Positions 1 through 5,333 of a DNA stretch of 6,753 nucleotides are shown one piece after another. Numbering within the stretch: position 1 is the first letter of the stretch; each line of letters opens with the position of its first letter. Below the pieces are notes generated by a model that was not told the origin of the DNA, did not search any database, and saw only the letters and a list, made by a program, of their open reading frames with translations. Both the position numbers and the translations under genes were made by a program. Source of the stretch: Planctomycetaceae bacterium. GTDB lineage: Bacteria > Planctomycetota > Planctomycetia > Pirellulales > Thermoguttaceae. The stretch lies in the NCBI GenBank assembly GCA_031259095.1, contig JAIRLW010000442.1, positions 1 through 6,753 of the forward strand, given 5' to 3'.

Positions 1-172
1 TGTAATCTATCAGTGGAATATTTTTAACACGTCTGTAATATCTGAATATTGAACAAACAACCTCATTTCCACCTAATTTTCTTAGGAAGAAATAAGGTTG
101 AAAATAAGGTTGAAAATAAGGTTTGCGAAAACTGTTAAAAGACGTTTTGGAAAATTCCACTGATAGATTACA
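1..172. repeat. Foldback element with 19-bp perfect terminal inverted repeats, possible MITE
   Basis: Positions 1-19 (TGTAATCTATCAGTGGAAT) are the exact reverse complement of 154-172. Similarity continues inward imperfectly: the shared word ACGTCT lies at 29-34 and, on the other strand, at 140-145. The interior contains a nested hairpin (58-100, tip stem CCTAA 72-76 / TTAGG 82-86) and a 12-bp tandem repeat. No credible coding sequence lies inside. Short length, terminal inverted repeats and no gene are what a miniature inverted-repeat transposable element would show. The left end coincides with the window edge, so the element could extend further left and no target-site duplication can be tested. 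It could also be a simple foldback structure downstream of glnN. The inverted repeat is certain; its mobile nature is inference. Confidence 0.6.
91..123. repeat. 12-bp tandem repeat, about 2.75 copies
   Basis: The unit AATAAGGTTGAA occurs at 91-102 and 103-114, with a partial third copy at 115-123. It lies inside the foldback element. The first copy also forms one arm of the internal hairpin with CAACCTCATTTCC (58-70). It is non-coding as far as can be seen. Confidence 0.85.
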
Positions 173-443
173 ATTAATTTTATTTCGATTTCAGCTGACT
201 GAAATTGATTAAAATCGAATCGTTTGTTTTTGGAAAAGGGTATATTTAGAGGTTCCCAATTATTTTGATGTCCTATAAATCCCTCAAAATAATCTGCGAA
301 AATCGGCGTCATCTGCGGATGATTTTGTCCCTACCGACAGCAAAAGCCGTGACCATAACAGAATGGTTTTGTCCACTCTTTACAGCCGCGGCTCTCACTG
401 CAAGTCGCAAACGTTTATTCAAACGCGAATTTCAAAAGTTATT
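173..443. other. Non-coding stretch downstream of glnN
   Basis: No gene is supported here. The stretch holds a small perfect hairpin (ATTTCAG 188-194, loop CTGA, CTGAAAT 199-205), a repeat cluster at 285-327, and a somewhat more GC-rich block around 330-410 with the palindrome AGCCGCGGCT (384-393). A weak hairpin (CGTTT 412-416 / AAACG 421-425) lies just past the glnN stop but has no proper T-run, so no convincing glnN terminator is visible. The short open frames across the area have no recognisable domains and run through repeats. Confidence 0.6.
285..327. repeat. TCTGCG-type dispersed repeat cluster
   Basis: Three spaced copies of ATC(T/G)GCG occur at 292-298, 302-308 and 311-317. They are framed by a near-perfect 10-bp inverted pair, CAAAATAATC (285-294) and GATGATTTTG (318-327), with 9 of 10 matching. 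Intergenic sequence of this TCTGCG-rich style recurs in some bacterial genomes as a dispersed non-coding repeat. Whether this is one of many copies here cannot be judged from a single window. Confidence 0.45.
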
Positions 444-2609
444 TTATCTGGAGAACAACAGTTCCGTGTAAGTTGGCAAGGGCCAAAGACCATCGTCAAC
501 CGATTCTTCAAGCGAATCGACCGTCGTCCGCAACACTTGCATTGCCGGAATAACCGTGCCGCAACAATATTCCGCTGATTTTTGCGCTTCGCCTTCGGGA
601 ATTTCGGCAACCACTTTTTTCAACAGCCGGAGTTGTTCGATTAAAGCGTCGATGAGCGCGTCGAGTTCATGTAACAAGTCCTTTTGTGATTTTGTTGTTG
701 CCGCTTGCGCCAGCACCGTTTTGTAATTGAGAACAGCCGGCAAAATCATTGTCCCCGCTACTTCAATCGCGGTATTGGCTTCAATATGAATCGTCTTGAC
801 ATAATTTTCAGCGTAAATTTCGTGACGGCTATCCGCTTCGGTTTTACTGAAAATTTTGTATTTCCCGAACAATTCGACCGCTTTTTTACCGTTCAGAAGC
901 GGCAGACATTCGGCGGTTGTAACAAGATTCGGCAAACCGCGTTTTTGGGCTTCCTTTTTCCATTCTTCCGAATAGCAATTGCCGTTGAACAGAACCGCCT
1001 GATGTTCTTTGATTGTTTTTGAAACAATTTCCTGAACTGCAGCGTTGAATTCTTTTTTATTTTTCAACGCCTGTTCAAGTTCTGTTACTAAAATATCCAG
1101 ACTTTCCGCAACGATGGCGTTCAAGACGGTTGTTGATTGCGCAACGTTTTGACTGGAACCGACGGCACGGAATTCAAATTTGTTACCGGTGAACGCGAAT
1201 GGACTTGTTCGATTACGATCTTCGCTATGCCGTTTGAGCGGCGGCAAGGTCGAAACGCCAATTTCAATCGGCGCCATTTTTTTAGAGGACGTTGTTGTTC
1301 CGGCGGCAAGTTGCCGGAACACTTCTTCGAGCGCACTGCCGAGAAAAATACTCATAATTGCCGGCGGCGCTTCGTTGGCTCCGAGTCGGTGATCATTGTT
1401 TGCGCCGCTGACACTCATACGAAGCAGATCGCCATGTTGGTGAACCGCCCGAAGAACAGCGGTGGTAAAGAACAGGAATTGAGCGTTTTCGTGCGGGGTT
1501 TCGCCTGGATCGAGAAGATTTTCACCGTCGTCGGTCATAATCGACCAGTTATTATGCTTACCGCTTCCGTTAATACCGGCAAACGGTTTTTCATGCAATA
1601 AACAATGAAATCCGTGCCGTGTTGCGATATTCCGTAACAATTGCATAATAAGCATTTGGTGATCTGTTGCCAGATTGGCCGCTTCGAAAAATGGAGCCAA
1701 TTCAAATTGAGCCGGAGCCACTTCGTTGTGTCGGGTACGAACCGGAATCCCAAGCAGAACCAATTCATATTCCAATTCGGTCATAAACCCGATCACTCGT
1801 TCAGGAATCGAACCGAAATAATTATCTTCTAATTCCTGACCTTTCGGCGGTTTTGCGCCGAACAACGTCCGACCTGTTACGAGAAGGTCTGGACGCAACG
1901 CGGCAAGACGACGATCAATGAGAAAATATTCCTGTTCTGCTCCGACCGTAGGATAAACCCGTTTTGCCGTTTTGTTGCCGAACAGTTTTAATACTCGCAA
2001 CGATTGTTGTTCGAGAGCCGCCATTGAACGAAGCAACGGTGTTCGCATATCCAACGCTTCGCCGGTCCAACTCACAAAATAAGTCGGAATAACGAGCGTC
2101 GAACCGTTTTTATGACGGAAAATAAATGCAGGACTTGACGGATCCCATGCGGTGTAACCGCGTGCTTCGAAGGTTGCGCGGAGACCGCCGGATGGAAAAC
2201 TGCTGGCGTCCGGTTCACCGCGAATGAGTTCACTGCCGCTGAATTTGGCGATTGCTTGTCCGGTTCCGGTTGGAATGACAAAGCAGTCGTGTTTTTCAGC
2301 GGTGCTGCCGGTCATGGGTTGGAACCAGTGAGTGAAATGAGTGGCGCCGTGTTCGGCTGCCCAGGCGTGCATCGCTTTGGCGACTGTTTCCGCAATATTC
2401 GGATCAAGTTGTTTCGAACTGCCAATTGTTTCCTGTAACGATTCGAACACTTTTTCCGGTAACCGTTCCCGTTGTACCTTTTCATTGAAACAATGATTGC
2501 CGAACAGCGATTTCAAATCGGCGGTTTTGCCGGCAAAGGAAGATGCGACTGAATTGGGGTCTGCGGCAATCGCAACTAAAGTTTTACGTCGAACATTGTT
2601 CTGTGTCAT
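444..2609 (-). CDS. glnN: Glutamine synthetase type III (GlnN)
   Basis: This gene encodes a cytoplasmic ATP-dependent enzyme that joins ammonium to glutamate to make glutamine. The 721 aa fit the usual roughly 700-730 aa of type III enzymes, far longer than type I GlnA. Type III hallmarks are visible in order: [16 protein letters not shown] in the N-terminal domain (about 93-108), EQEYFLID (225-232), [14 protein letters not shown] (293-306), the signature [10 protein letters not shown] (347-356), [16 protein letters not shown] (402-417), [20 protein letters not shown] (464-483, substrate/ATP site region), and a C-terminal region ending [11 protein letters not shown], typical of the group. The catalytic core looks intact, with no frameshift. 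The ATG at 2609 precedes conserved N-terminal sequence. No clear Shine-Dalgarno lies before it. A sigma-54-like promoter 74 bp upstream (2683-2699) suggests nitrogen control. The gene stands alone and is divergent from the antiporter gene. Identification is very secure. Confidence 0.97.
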   Translation of the reverse strand: MTQNNVRRKTLVAIAADPNSVASSFAGKTADLKSLFGNHCFNEKVQRERLPEKVFESLQETIGSSKQLDPNIAETVAKAMHAWAAEHGATHFTHWFQPMTGSTAEKHDCFVIPTGTGQAIAKFSGSELIRGEPDASSFPSGGLRATFEARGYTAWDPSSPAFIFRHKNGSTLVIPTYFVSWTGEALDMRTPLLRSMAALEQQSLRVLKLFGNKTAKRVYPTVGAEQEYFLIDRRLAALRPDLLVTGRTLFGAKPPKGQELEDNYFGSIPERVIGFMTELEYELVLLGIPVRTRHNEVAPAQFELAPFFEAANLATDHQMLIMQLLRNIATRHGFHCLLHEKPFAGINGSGKHNNWSIMTDDGENLLDPGETPHENAQFLFFTTAVLRAVHQHGDLLRMSVSGANNDHRLGANEAPPAIMSIFLGSALEEVFRQLAAGTTTSSKKMAPIEIGVSTLPPLKRHSEDRNRTSPFAFTGNKFEFRAVGSSQNVAQSTTVLNAIVAESLDILVTELEQALKNKKEFNAAVQEIVSKTIKEHQAVLFNGNCYSEEWKKEAQKRGLPNLVTTAECLPLLNGKKAVELFGKYKIFSKTEADSRHEIYAENYVKTIHIEANTAIEVAGTMILPAVLNYKTVLAQAATTKSQKDLLHELDALIDALIEQLRLLKKVVAEIPEGEAQKSAEYCCGTVIPAMQVLRTTVDSLEESVDDGLWPLPTYTELLFSR

Positions 2610-2682
2610 AGTCTAAAGTTCTAATGTTAATTGTTGAAGCAAACGTAAAGAATACCCAAAAGTATATTTTAACGTTTTTAAT

Positions 2683-2699
2683 AGCATTCTCCATGCCAA
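2683..2699 (-). promoter_or_regulatory. Sigma-54 (RpoN) -24/-12 promoter of glnN
   Basis: On the minus strand this reads TTGGCATGGAGAATGCT. Against the RpoN consensus TTGGCACG-N4-TTGCW it matches 11 of 13 defined bases, including the invariant GG and GC with exactly 10 bases between them. The GG falls at 2697-2696 and the GC at 2685-2684. This predicts transcription from about 2672 and a 63-nt leader before the glnN ATG. Sigma-54 control of glutamine synthetase is a classical nitrogen-regulation arrangement, which supports the call. The rpoN gene and the activator are not in the window, so function is inferred. Confidence 0.65.
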
Positions 2700-2809
2700 T
2701 CATTAAAATATAATTAAAATAAATCACGAACTCCTTAAATCAGAAAATCTTACGGTATGTTTTTATTATTTTTTTAATCAGAAAAAAGACTCCATGCGCG
2801 ACATTTTTG

Positions 2810-2842
2810 TTGACATTATTGTAGTCTCCGACAAATTTGTCG
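2810..2842. promoter_or_regulatory. Candidate regulator-binding site: TTGACA followed by a 14-bp palindrome
   Basis: CGACAAATTTGTCG (2829-2842) is a perfect palindrome. Just before it, TTGACA (2810-2815) begins a second, imperfect dyad, GACATTATTGTAGTC (2811-2825). The palindrome centre is about 163 bp upstream of the predicted sigma-54 start of glnN, a distance compatible with an enhancer-binding activator site. It does not match the classical NtrC site. The GACA/TGTC half-sites somewhat resemble BlaI/MecI operators, but the spacing is wrong. No good -10 follows TTGACA. Dimeric protein binding is inferred from symmetry alone. Confidence 0.35.
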
Positions 2843-2865
2843 TAATTTGTGAAGCATCAAAAATG

Positions 2866-2900
2866 GAGATATTAGGGACAATAGAGATATTTAGAGACAA
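2866..2900. repeat. Pair of imperfect 16-17 bp direct repeats
   Basis: GAGATATTAGGGACAA (2866-2881) and GAGATATTTAGAGACAA (2884-2900) differ by one inserted T and one base change. A further GGGAC word follows at 2904-2908. The two copies start 18 bases apart. They lie in the divergent intergenic region and could be protein-binding half-sites or a decaying tandem duplication. Confidence 0.5.
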
Positions 2901-3000
2901 ATTGGGACGAATAATTCTGTGATTAAAAATGAATTTTTAGAAGTTCCAAAATGGAAATTTCTTGGCATATAAAGTATAATTCTAACTATCCATGAATTTT

Positions 3001-3049
3001 CACGAATGATCACGAATAAAAAATTTGTGTAAAATCGTGTTAATTCGTG
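3001..3049. repeat. TTCGTG/CACGAA-type inverted repeat, probable dispersed intergenic repeat
   Basis: CACGAATGATCACGA (3001-3015) pairs with TCGTGTTAATTCGTG (3035-3049), with 13 of 15 positions complementary, leaving a 19-base loop. Each arm is itself built of two CACGA / TCGTG words about 10 bases apart. This vocabulary is typical of non-coding repeats scattered through intergenic DNA of some bacteria, including planctomycete-like genomes. Copy number in this genome cannot be seen here. Confidence 0.55.
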
Positions 3050-3175
3050 GACAAAAAAGAGTTTGTGGAAATTGCCGTTCATTAAACTTCGGCGAACTCT
3101 GTGGTTAATAAAAAACAGATAATATTTTAATGGAATTTCCGTAATCCTATCGCAACTGATTCGGGTAATGAAATT

Positions 3176-3209
3176 TTCCGTCCCGTAGGGATGATATATC
3201 GGTAGAAAA
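3176..3209. repeat. CCCGTAGGG-type dispersed intergenic repeat (putative)
   Basis: The block contains the near-palindromic core TCCCGTAGGGA (3181-3191) followed by TATATCGGTAGAAAA (3195-3209). I recognise this style as one seen repeated in intergenic DNA of various bacteria, which is memory and not a search result. It ends 44 bases before the antiporter start and is non-coding. Confidence 0.4.
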
Positions 3210-3253
3210 CTAAAATATCTGTTTTTCAAAATTTTATTTCAAATTTTCTTACT

Positions 3254-5089
3254 ATGGACGAGACCGGTATTATTCATCAGATTCTGGGTGATTTACTGAT
3301 TATTCTTTGTGCCGGCTTTATTGCCGGAACAATTTGCCGATGGTTGCACATGCCGATGGTTGTTGGTTATTTGCTGATTGGGGCATTGATTGGCAGTGGG
3401 ATGCTTGGGATTCTTACAACAACATCTGTTGAAGTCAAGACAACAAAAACAGAAACGAAAACAGAAACGAAAACGGAAACGGAACAAAAATTACAGGTTA
3501 CCGATACGGAACCGCTTGATTTCAGACTTCAAAAAGATCCGCGATTGGAAGAAGCGGAACAGGAATTGGAACATCTTGCCAATGAAATTAAAGCAGAGGA
3601 AGTGGAACACAAAGTTCTTGATCAATTTGCTCATTTAGGCGCCAATTTGTTACTGTTTGCGATTGGTCTTCATTTTTCGCCGTCGGAATTGGCAAAACTC
3701 TGGCGATTCTTTCTTGTGGGCGGTTCGATTCAGATGTTGGGCGTGATTCTTCCGTTGACATTTTTTGTTCCGATTATTGGCGGCGATTGGAAAATAGGAC
3801 TTGTTCTTGGTTCTGCGGTTTCATTAAGTTCGACGGTTCTTGTGTTCAAATCGCTTGAAGATATGGGTCAGGTTGGCTCGCTTCATGGAGTCCGCGCGGT
3901 TGCGATTTTGCTTTTTCAGGATGTTGCGGTTGTTCCGCTTTTGGTTTTGATTGGTTTTATGGCTGCGCTTGCTTCCGGTTCAGGCGAAAGCGGCGAAACA
4001 TTTTCCCAATTGGTTTCTCTCGGACTTGGTTCGATCATTTTTGTTATTTTTGTTGTGTTTGTTCGATTAGTGTTCTGTAAATACGGAGTTCCGTTTTTGC
4101 TTGGATTGCGAAGCGTTGAGATTATTGTTCTTTTTACCATGTTCCTTTTGCTTGCGGTTTCAGGCATGGCGATTAGTCTTCATTTGCCGGGAACAATGGG
4201 AACATTGGCAGCCGGCGTTATTTTAAGTGAAACACGTCTGACCAATCAGATTACAGCGGTAACAGTCGCTATGCGTGAAACATTTTCGGCAATTTTTTTC
4301 GTTTCACTTGGTGCGTTATTTGATCCGTCTATTTTGTTTACAACGCCAATCTTAACACTTGGAGCGTTATTGGGTTGTCTGGCGGTCAAAACGTTAGCGG
4401 CAGGAATTGCTTTTCGGGTTTTAGGACTTTCTTGGGTTGCGGCATTGGGAATGGGGCTTGGTTTATCGCAACTGGGCGAACTTTCCTTTGTGTTACTTTC
4501 ACAAGGCGTTTCGTCGGGACTTTTTGATTACGAAACGTACCAACGAATTCTTTTCGTTGCGCTTACATCCATTATCCTGACTCCGATGTTCTTGAAGATT
4601 GCGTTACGGCTCACGCCGGAACATAACGCAGTTCACGGCGGAGAAGAAGATCACGCGGTAATTTTTCCTGAAGACGCATCGAAAAAGGCGGTTGTTGTTG
4701 GTGTGGGACCGGTTGGCGGACGAATTGCAACATTTTTAGAAACAATTGGTTTTGAAGTTGGTTTAATCGACATGAATCCGGTCAATTTACACCCGTATGC
4801 GCAACACGGTTTTCGTACGATTTCCGGCAATGCTGTTGACGAAGAAGTGTTACGGCTTGCGGATATTCAGCATGTAACATTGGTTGCGGTTGCGGTTCCC
4901 GACGATCTTTTTGCGGAAGAGATTGTTAGTGCGGTGCGTAAGATGAACGACCATTGTGTTCTTCTGTCTCGTTGCCGTTACATTGGCAACATCCCTAAAC
5001 TGGAAAAACTCGGAGCCAATCTGGTTCTTTGCGGCGAATCCGAACTCGCCAACACCGCCATTCGGACATTACGAAAATTGTTTCGATAA
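3254..5089 (+). CDS. CPA2-family monovalent cation:proton antiporter with C-terminal RCK/TrkA-N domain (KefB/KefC-like)
   Basis: This is an inner-membrane transporter exchanging K+ or Na+ for protons. The 611 aa show about 13 hydrophobic segments (roughly 10-31, 33-53, 123-141, 150-173, 179-200, 212-238, 251-274, 286-308, 311-326, 341-358, 364-388, 391-417, 430-450), then a Rossmann-type NAD-binding domain from about 478. The family motifs LSSTVLVFKSL (191-201) and LLFQDVAVVPL (219-229) are present, the latter with the ion-binding Asp 223. The nucleotide-binding loop GVGPVG (483-488) is followed by acidic Asp 506 at the end of the second strand. No TrkA-C domain follows. An insertion of some 55-60 residues sits between helices 2 and 3, with a TETK repeat and a predicted coiled-coil (about 95-125). 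The ATG at 3254 comes just before the first helix and lacks a visible Shine-Dalgarno. Ion specificity and glutathione gating cannot be assigned. The gene is monocistronic and converges on the tRNA-Ala/rpsA unit. Confidence 0.93.
   Translation: MDETGIIHQILGDLLIILCAGFIAGTICRWLHMPMVVGYLLIGALIGSGMLGILTTTSVEVKTTKTETKTETKTETEQKLQVTDTEPLDFRLQKDPRLEEAEQELEHLANEIKAEEVEHKVLDQFAHLGANLLLFAIGLHFSPSELAKLWRFFLVGGSIQMLGVILPLTFFVPIIGGDWKIGLVLGSAVSLSSTVLVFKSLEDMGQVGSLHGVRAVAILLFQDVAVVPLLVLIGFMAALASGSGESGETFSQLVSLGLGSIIFVIFVVFVRLVFCKYGVPFLLGLRSVEIIVLFTMFLLLAVSGMAISLHLPGTMGTLAAGVILSETRLTNQITAVTVAMRETFSAIFFVSLGALFDPSILFTTPILTLGALLGCLAVKTLAAGIAFRVLGLSWVAALGMGLGLSQLGELSFVLLSQGVSSGLFDYETYQRILFVALTSIILTPMFLKIALRLTPEHNAVHGGEEDHAVIFPEDASKKAVVVGVGPVGGRIATFLETIGFEVGLIDMNPVNLHPYAQHGFRTISGNAVDEEVLRLADIQHVTLVAVAVPDDLFAEEIVSAVRKMNDHCVLLSRCRYIGNIPKLEKLGANLVLCGESELANTAIRTLRKLFR
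3449..3484 (+). repeat. In-frame 12-bp tandem repeat encoding Thr-Glu-Thr-Lys
   Basis: Two identical copies of ACAGAAACGAAA (3449-3460, 3461-3472) are followed by a diverged third (3473-3484). They encode TETK-TETK-TETE at residues 66-77 of the antiporter. A degenerate related segment precedes them (3437-3448, KTTK). Because the unit is a multiple of three, copy-number change would alter loop length without breaking the frame. Confidence 0.9.
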
Positions 5090-5130
5090 ACAAAAACGGA
5101 AAGCAATTTTGGGAATTACCAGAAGAATAA

Positions 5131-5170
5131 CAAATAAAAAGGGCAAACACTTTAGTGCAAAGCGCTGCCC
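5131..5170 (-). terminator. Rho-independent terminator of the rpsA/tRNA-Ala unit
   Basis: On the minus strand GGGCAGCGCTTT (5170-5159) pairs with AAAGTGTTTGCCC (5153-5141) around the 5-nt loop GCACT (5158-5154). This gives a 12-bp stem with one bulged T, followed directly by TTTTTATTTG. Two of the pairs are G-U and exist only in the minus-strand RNA; the plus-strand RNA would have C/A mismatches there and no U-run after the stem. The terminator therefore acts for transcripts coming from rpsA and tRNA-Ala, not for the antiporter gene. Confidence 0.85.
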
Positions 5171-5209
5171 AACATTTCGAAAAATCCGTCGGATGTCTCA
5201 TCAATCCAT

Positions 5210-5282
5210 TGGAGCGAAGGGGAGTCGAACCCCCGACCTCAGCATTGCGAACGCTGCGCTCTCCCAATTGAGCTATCGCCCC
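5210..5282 (-). tRNA. tRNA-Ala, anticodon CGC
   Basis: A complete 73-nt cloverleaf folds on the minus strand: acceptor GGGGCGA/TCGCTCC, D stem GCTC/GAGC with GG in the loop, anticodon stem CAGCG/TGCTG with loop TTCGCAA (anticodon CGC, reading GCG), a 5-nt variable loop, T stem GGGGG/CCCCT with loop TTCGACT, and discriminator A. The third acceptor pair is G3-U70, the classical alanine identity element, which confirms the assignment. The 3' CCA is not encoded (ATGG follows), so a CCA-adding enzyme is needed. The gene begins 51 nt after the rpsA stop on the same strand and is followed by a terminator 40 nt downstream. It probably lies on the rpsA transcript and is released by RNase processing. 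Confidence 0.96.
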
Positions 5283-5333
5283 ATTTTTATGAAACAAAAT
5301 TTTGTTGATACAAAAAAACAATATCAACCCTTT

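Larger units (their letters stand above)
2610..3253. other. 644-bp divergent intergenic region between glnN and the antiporter gene
   Basis: The region is AT-rich and non-coding. From the glnN side it holds a 63-nt predicted leader, a sigma-54-like promoter (2683-2699), a 10-bp direct repeat AATCAGAAAA (2738-2747 and 2776-2785), a TTGACA word followed by a palindrome (2810-2842), paired direct repeats (2866-2900), an AT-rich dyad (TAAAAAT 2924-2930 / ATTTTTA 2933-2939), and two repeat blocks of dispersed type (3001-3049 and 3176-3209). The word GAACTCTGTGGTTAA at 3094-3108 has the same repeat style. No well-formed sigma-70 promoter for the antiporter gene could be identified. A 112-codon open frame on the minus strand crosses the repeats and is not considered a gene. 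Confidence 0.6.

Noticed and set aside
82..312. 76-codon open frame on the minus strand
   Set aside because: Its C-terminus is only the translated 12-bp tandem repeat and its start lies in the TCTGCG repeat. It crosses the foldback element boundary and has no domain.
405..428. Hairpin just after glnN as its terminator
   Set aside because: The stem is short or needs a 4-nt bulge, and no T-run follows on the minus strand.
265..471. 68-codon open frame on the plus strand
   Set aside because: It overlaps the glnN 3' end antisense, starts beside a repeat and shows no family similarity.
1137..1601. 154-codon open frame antisense to glnN
   Set aside because: It is a shadow frame of a strongly conserved gene. 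Its protein is Arg/Phe-rich with no family signature.
2683..2699. A sigma-70 promoter for glnN using TATACT (minus strand, 2666-2661)
   Set aside because: The hexamer at the correct -35 spacing is GAATGC, a poor match, and the sigma-54 reading of the same area is far better.
2975..2980. TATAAT as a -10 box for the antiporter gene
   Set aside because: No acceptable -35 lies 16-18 bp upstream (TTGGCA is only 7 bp away), and it is about 270 bp from the start codon. Such words are expected by chance in AT-rich DNA.
2891..3229. 112-codon open frame on the minus strand
   Set aside because: It runs through the intergenic repeat blocks, is rich in Phe and Asn from AT-rich DNA, has no recognisable domain and no ribosome-binding site. 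It is an open frame created by repeats.
5293..5306. Palindrome AACAAAATTTTGTT between rpsA and tRNA-Ala as a terminator
   Set aside because: It is AT-only apart from one pair, has no loop and no following T-run on the minus strand, so it is too weak to end transcription.
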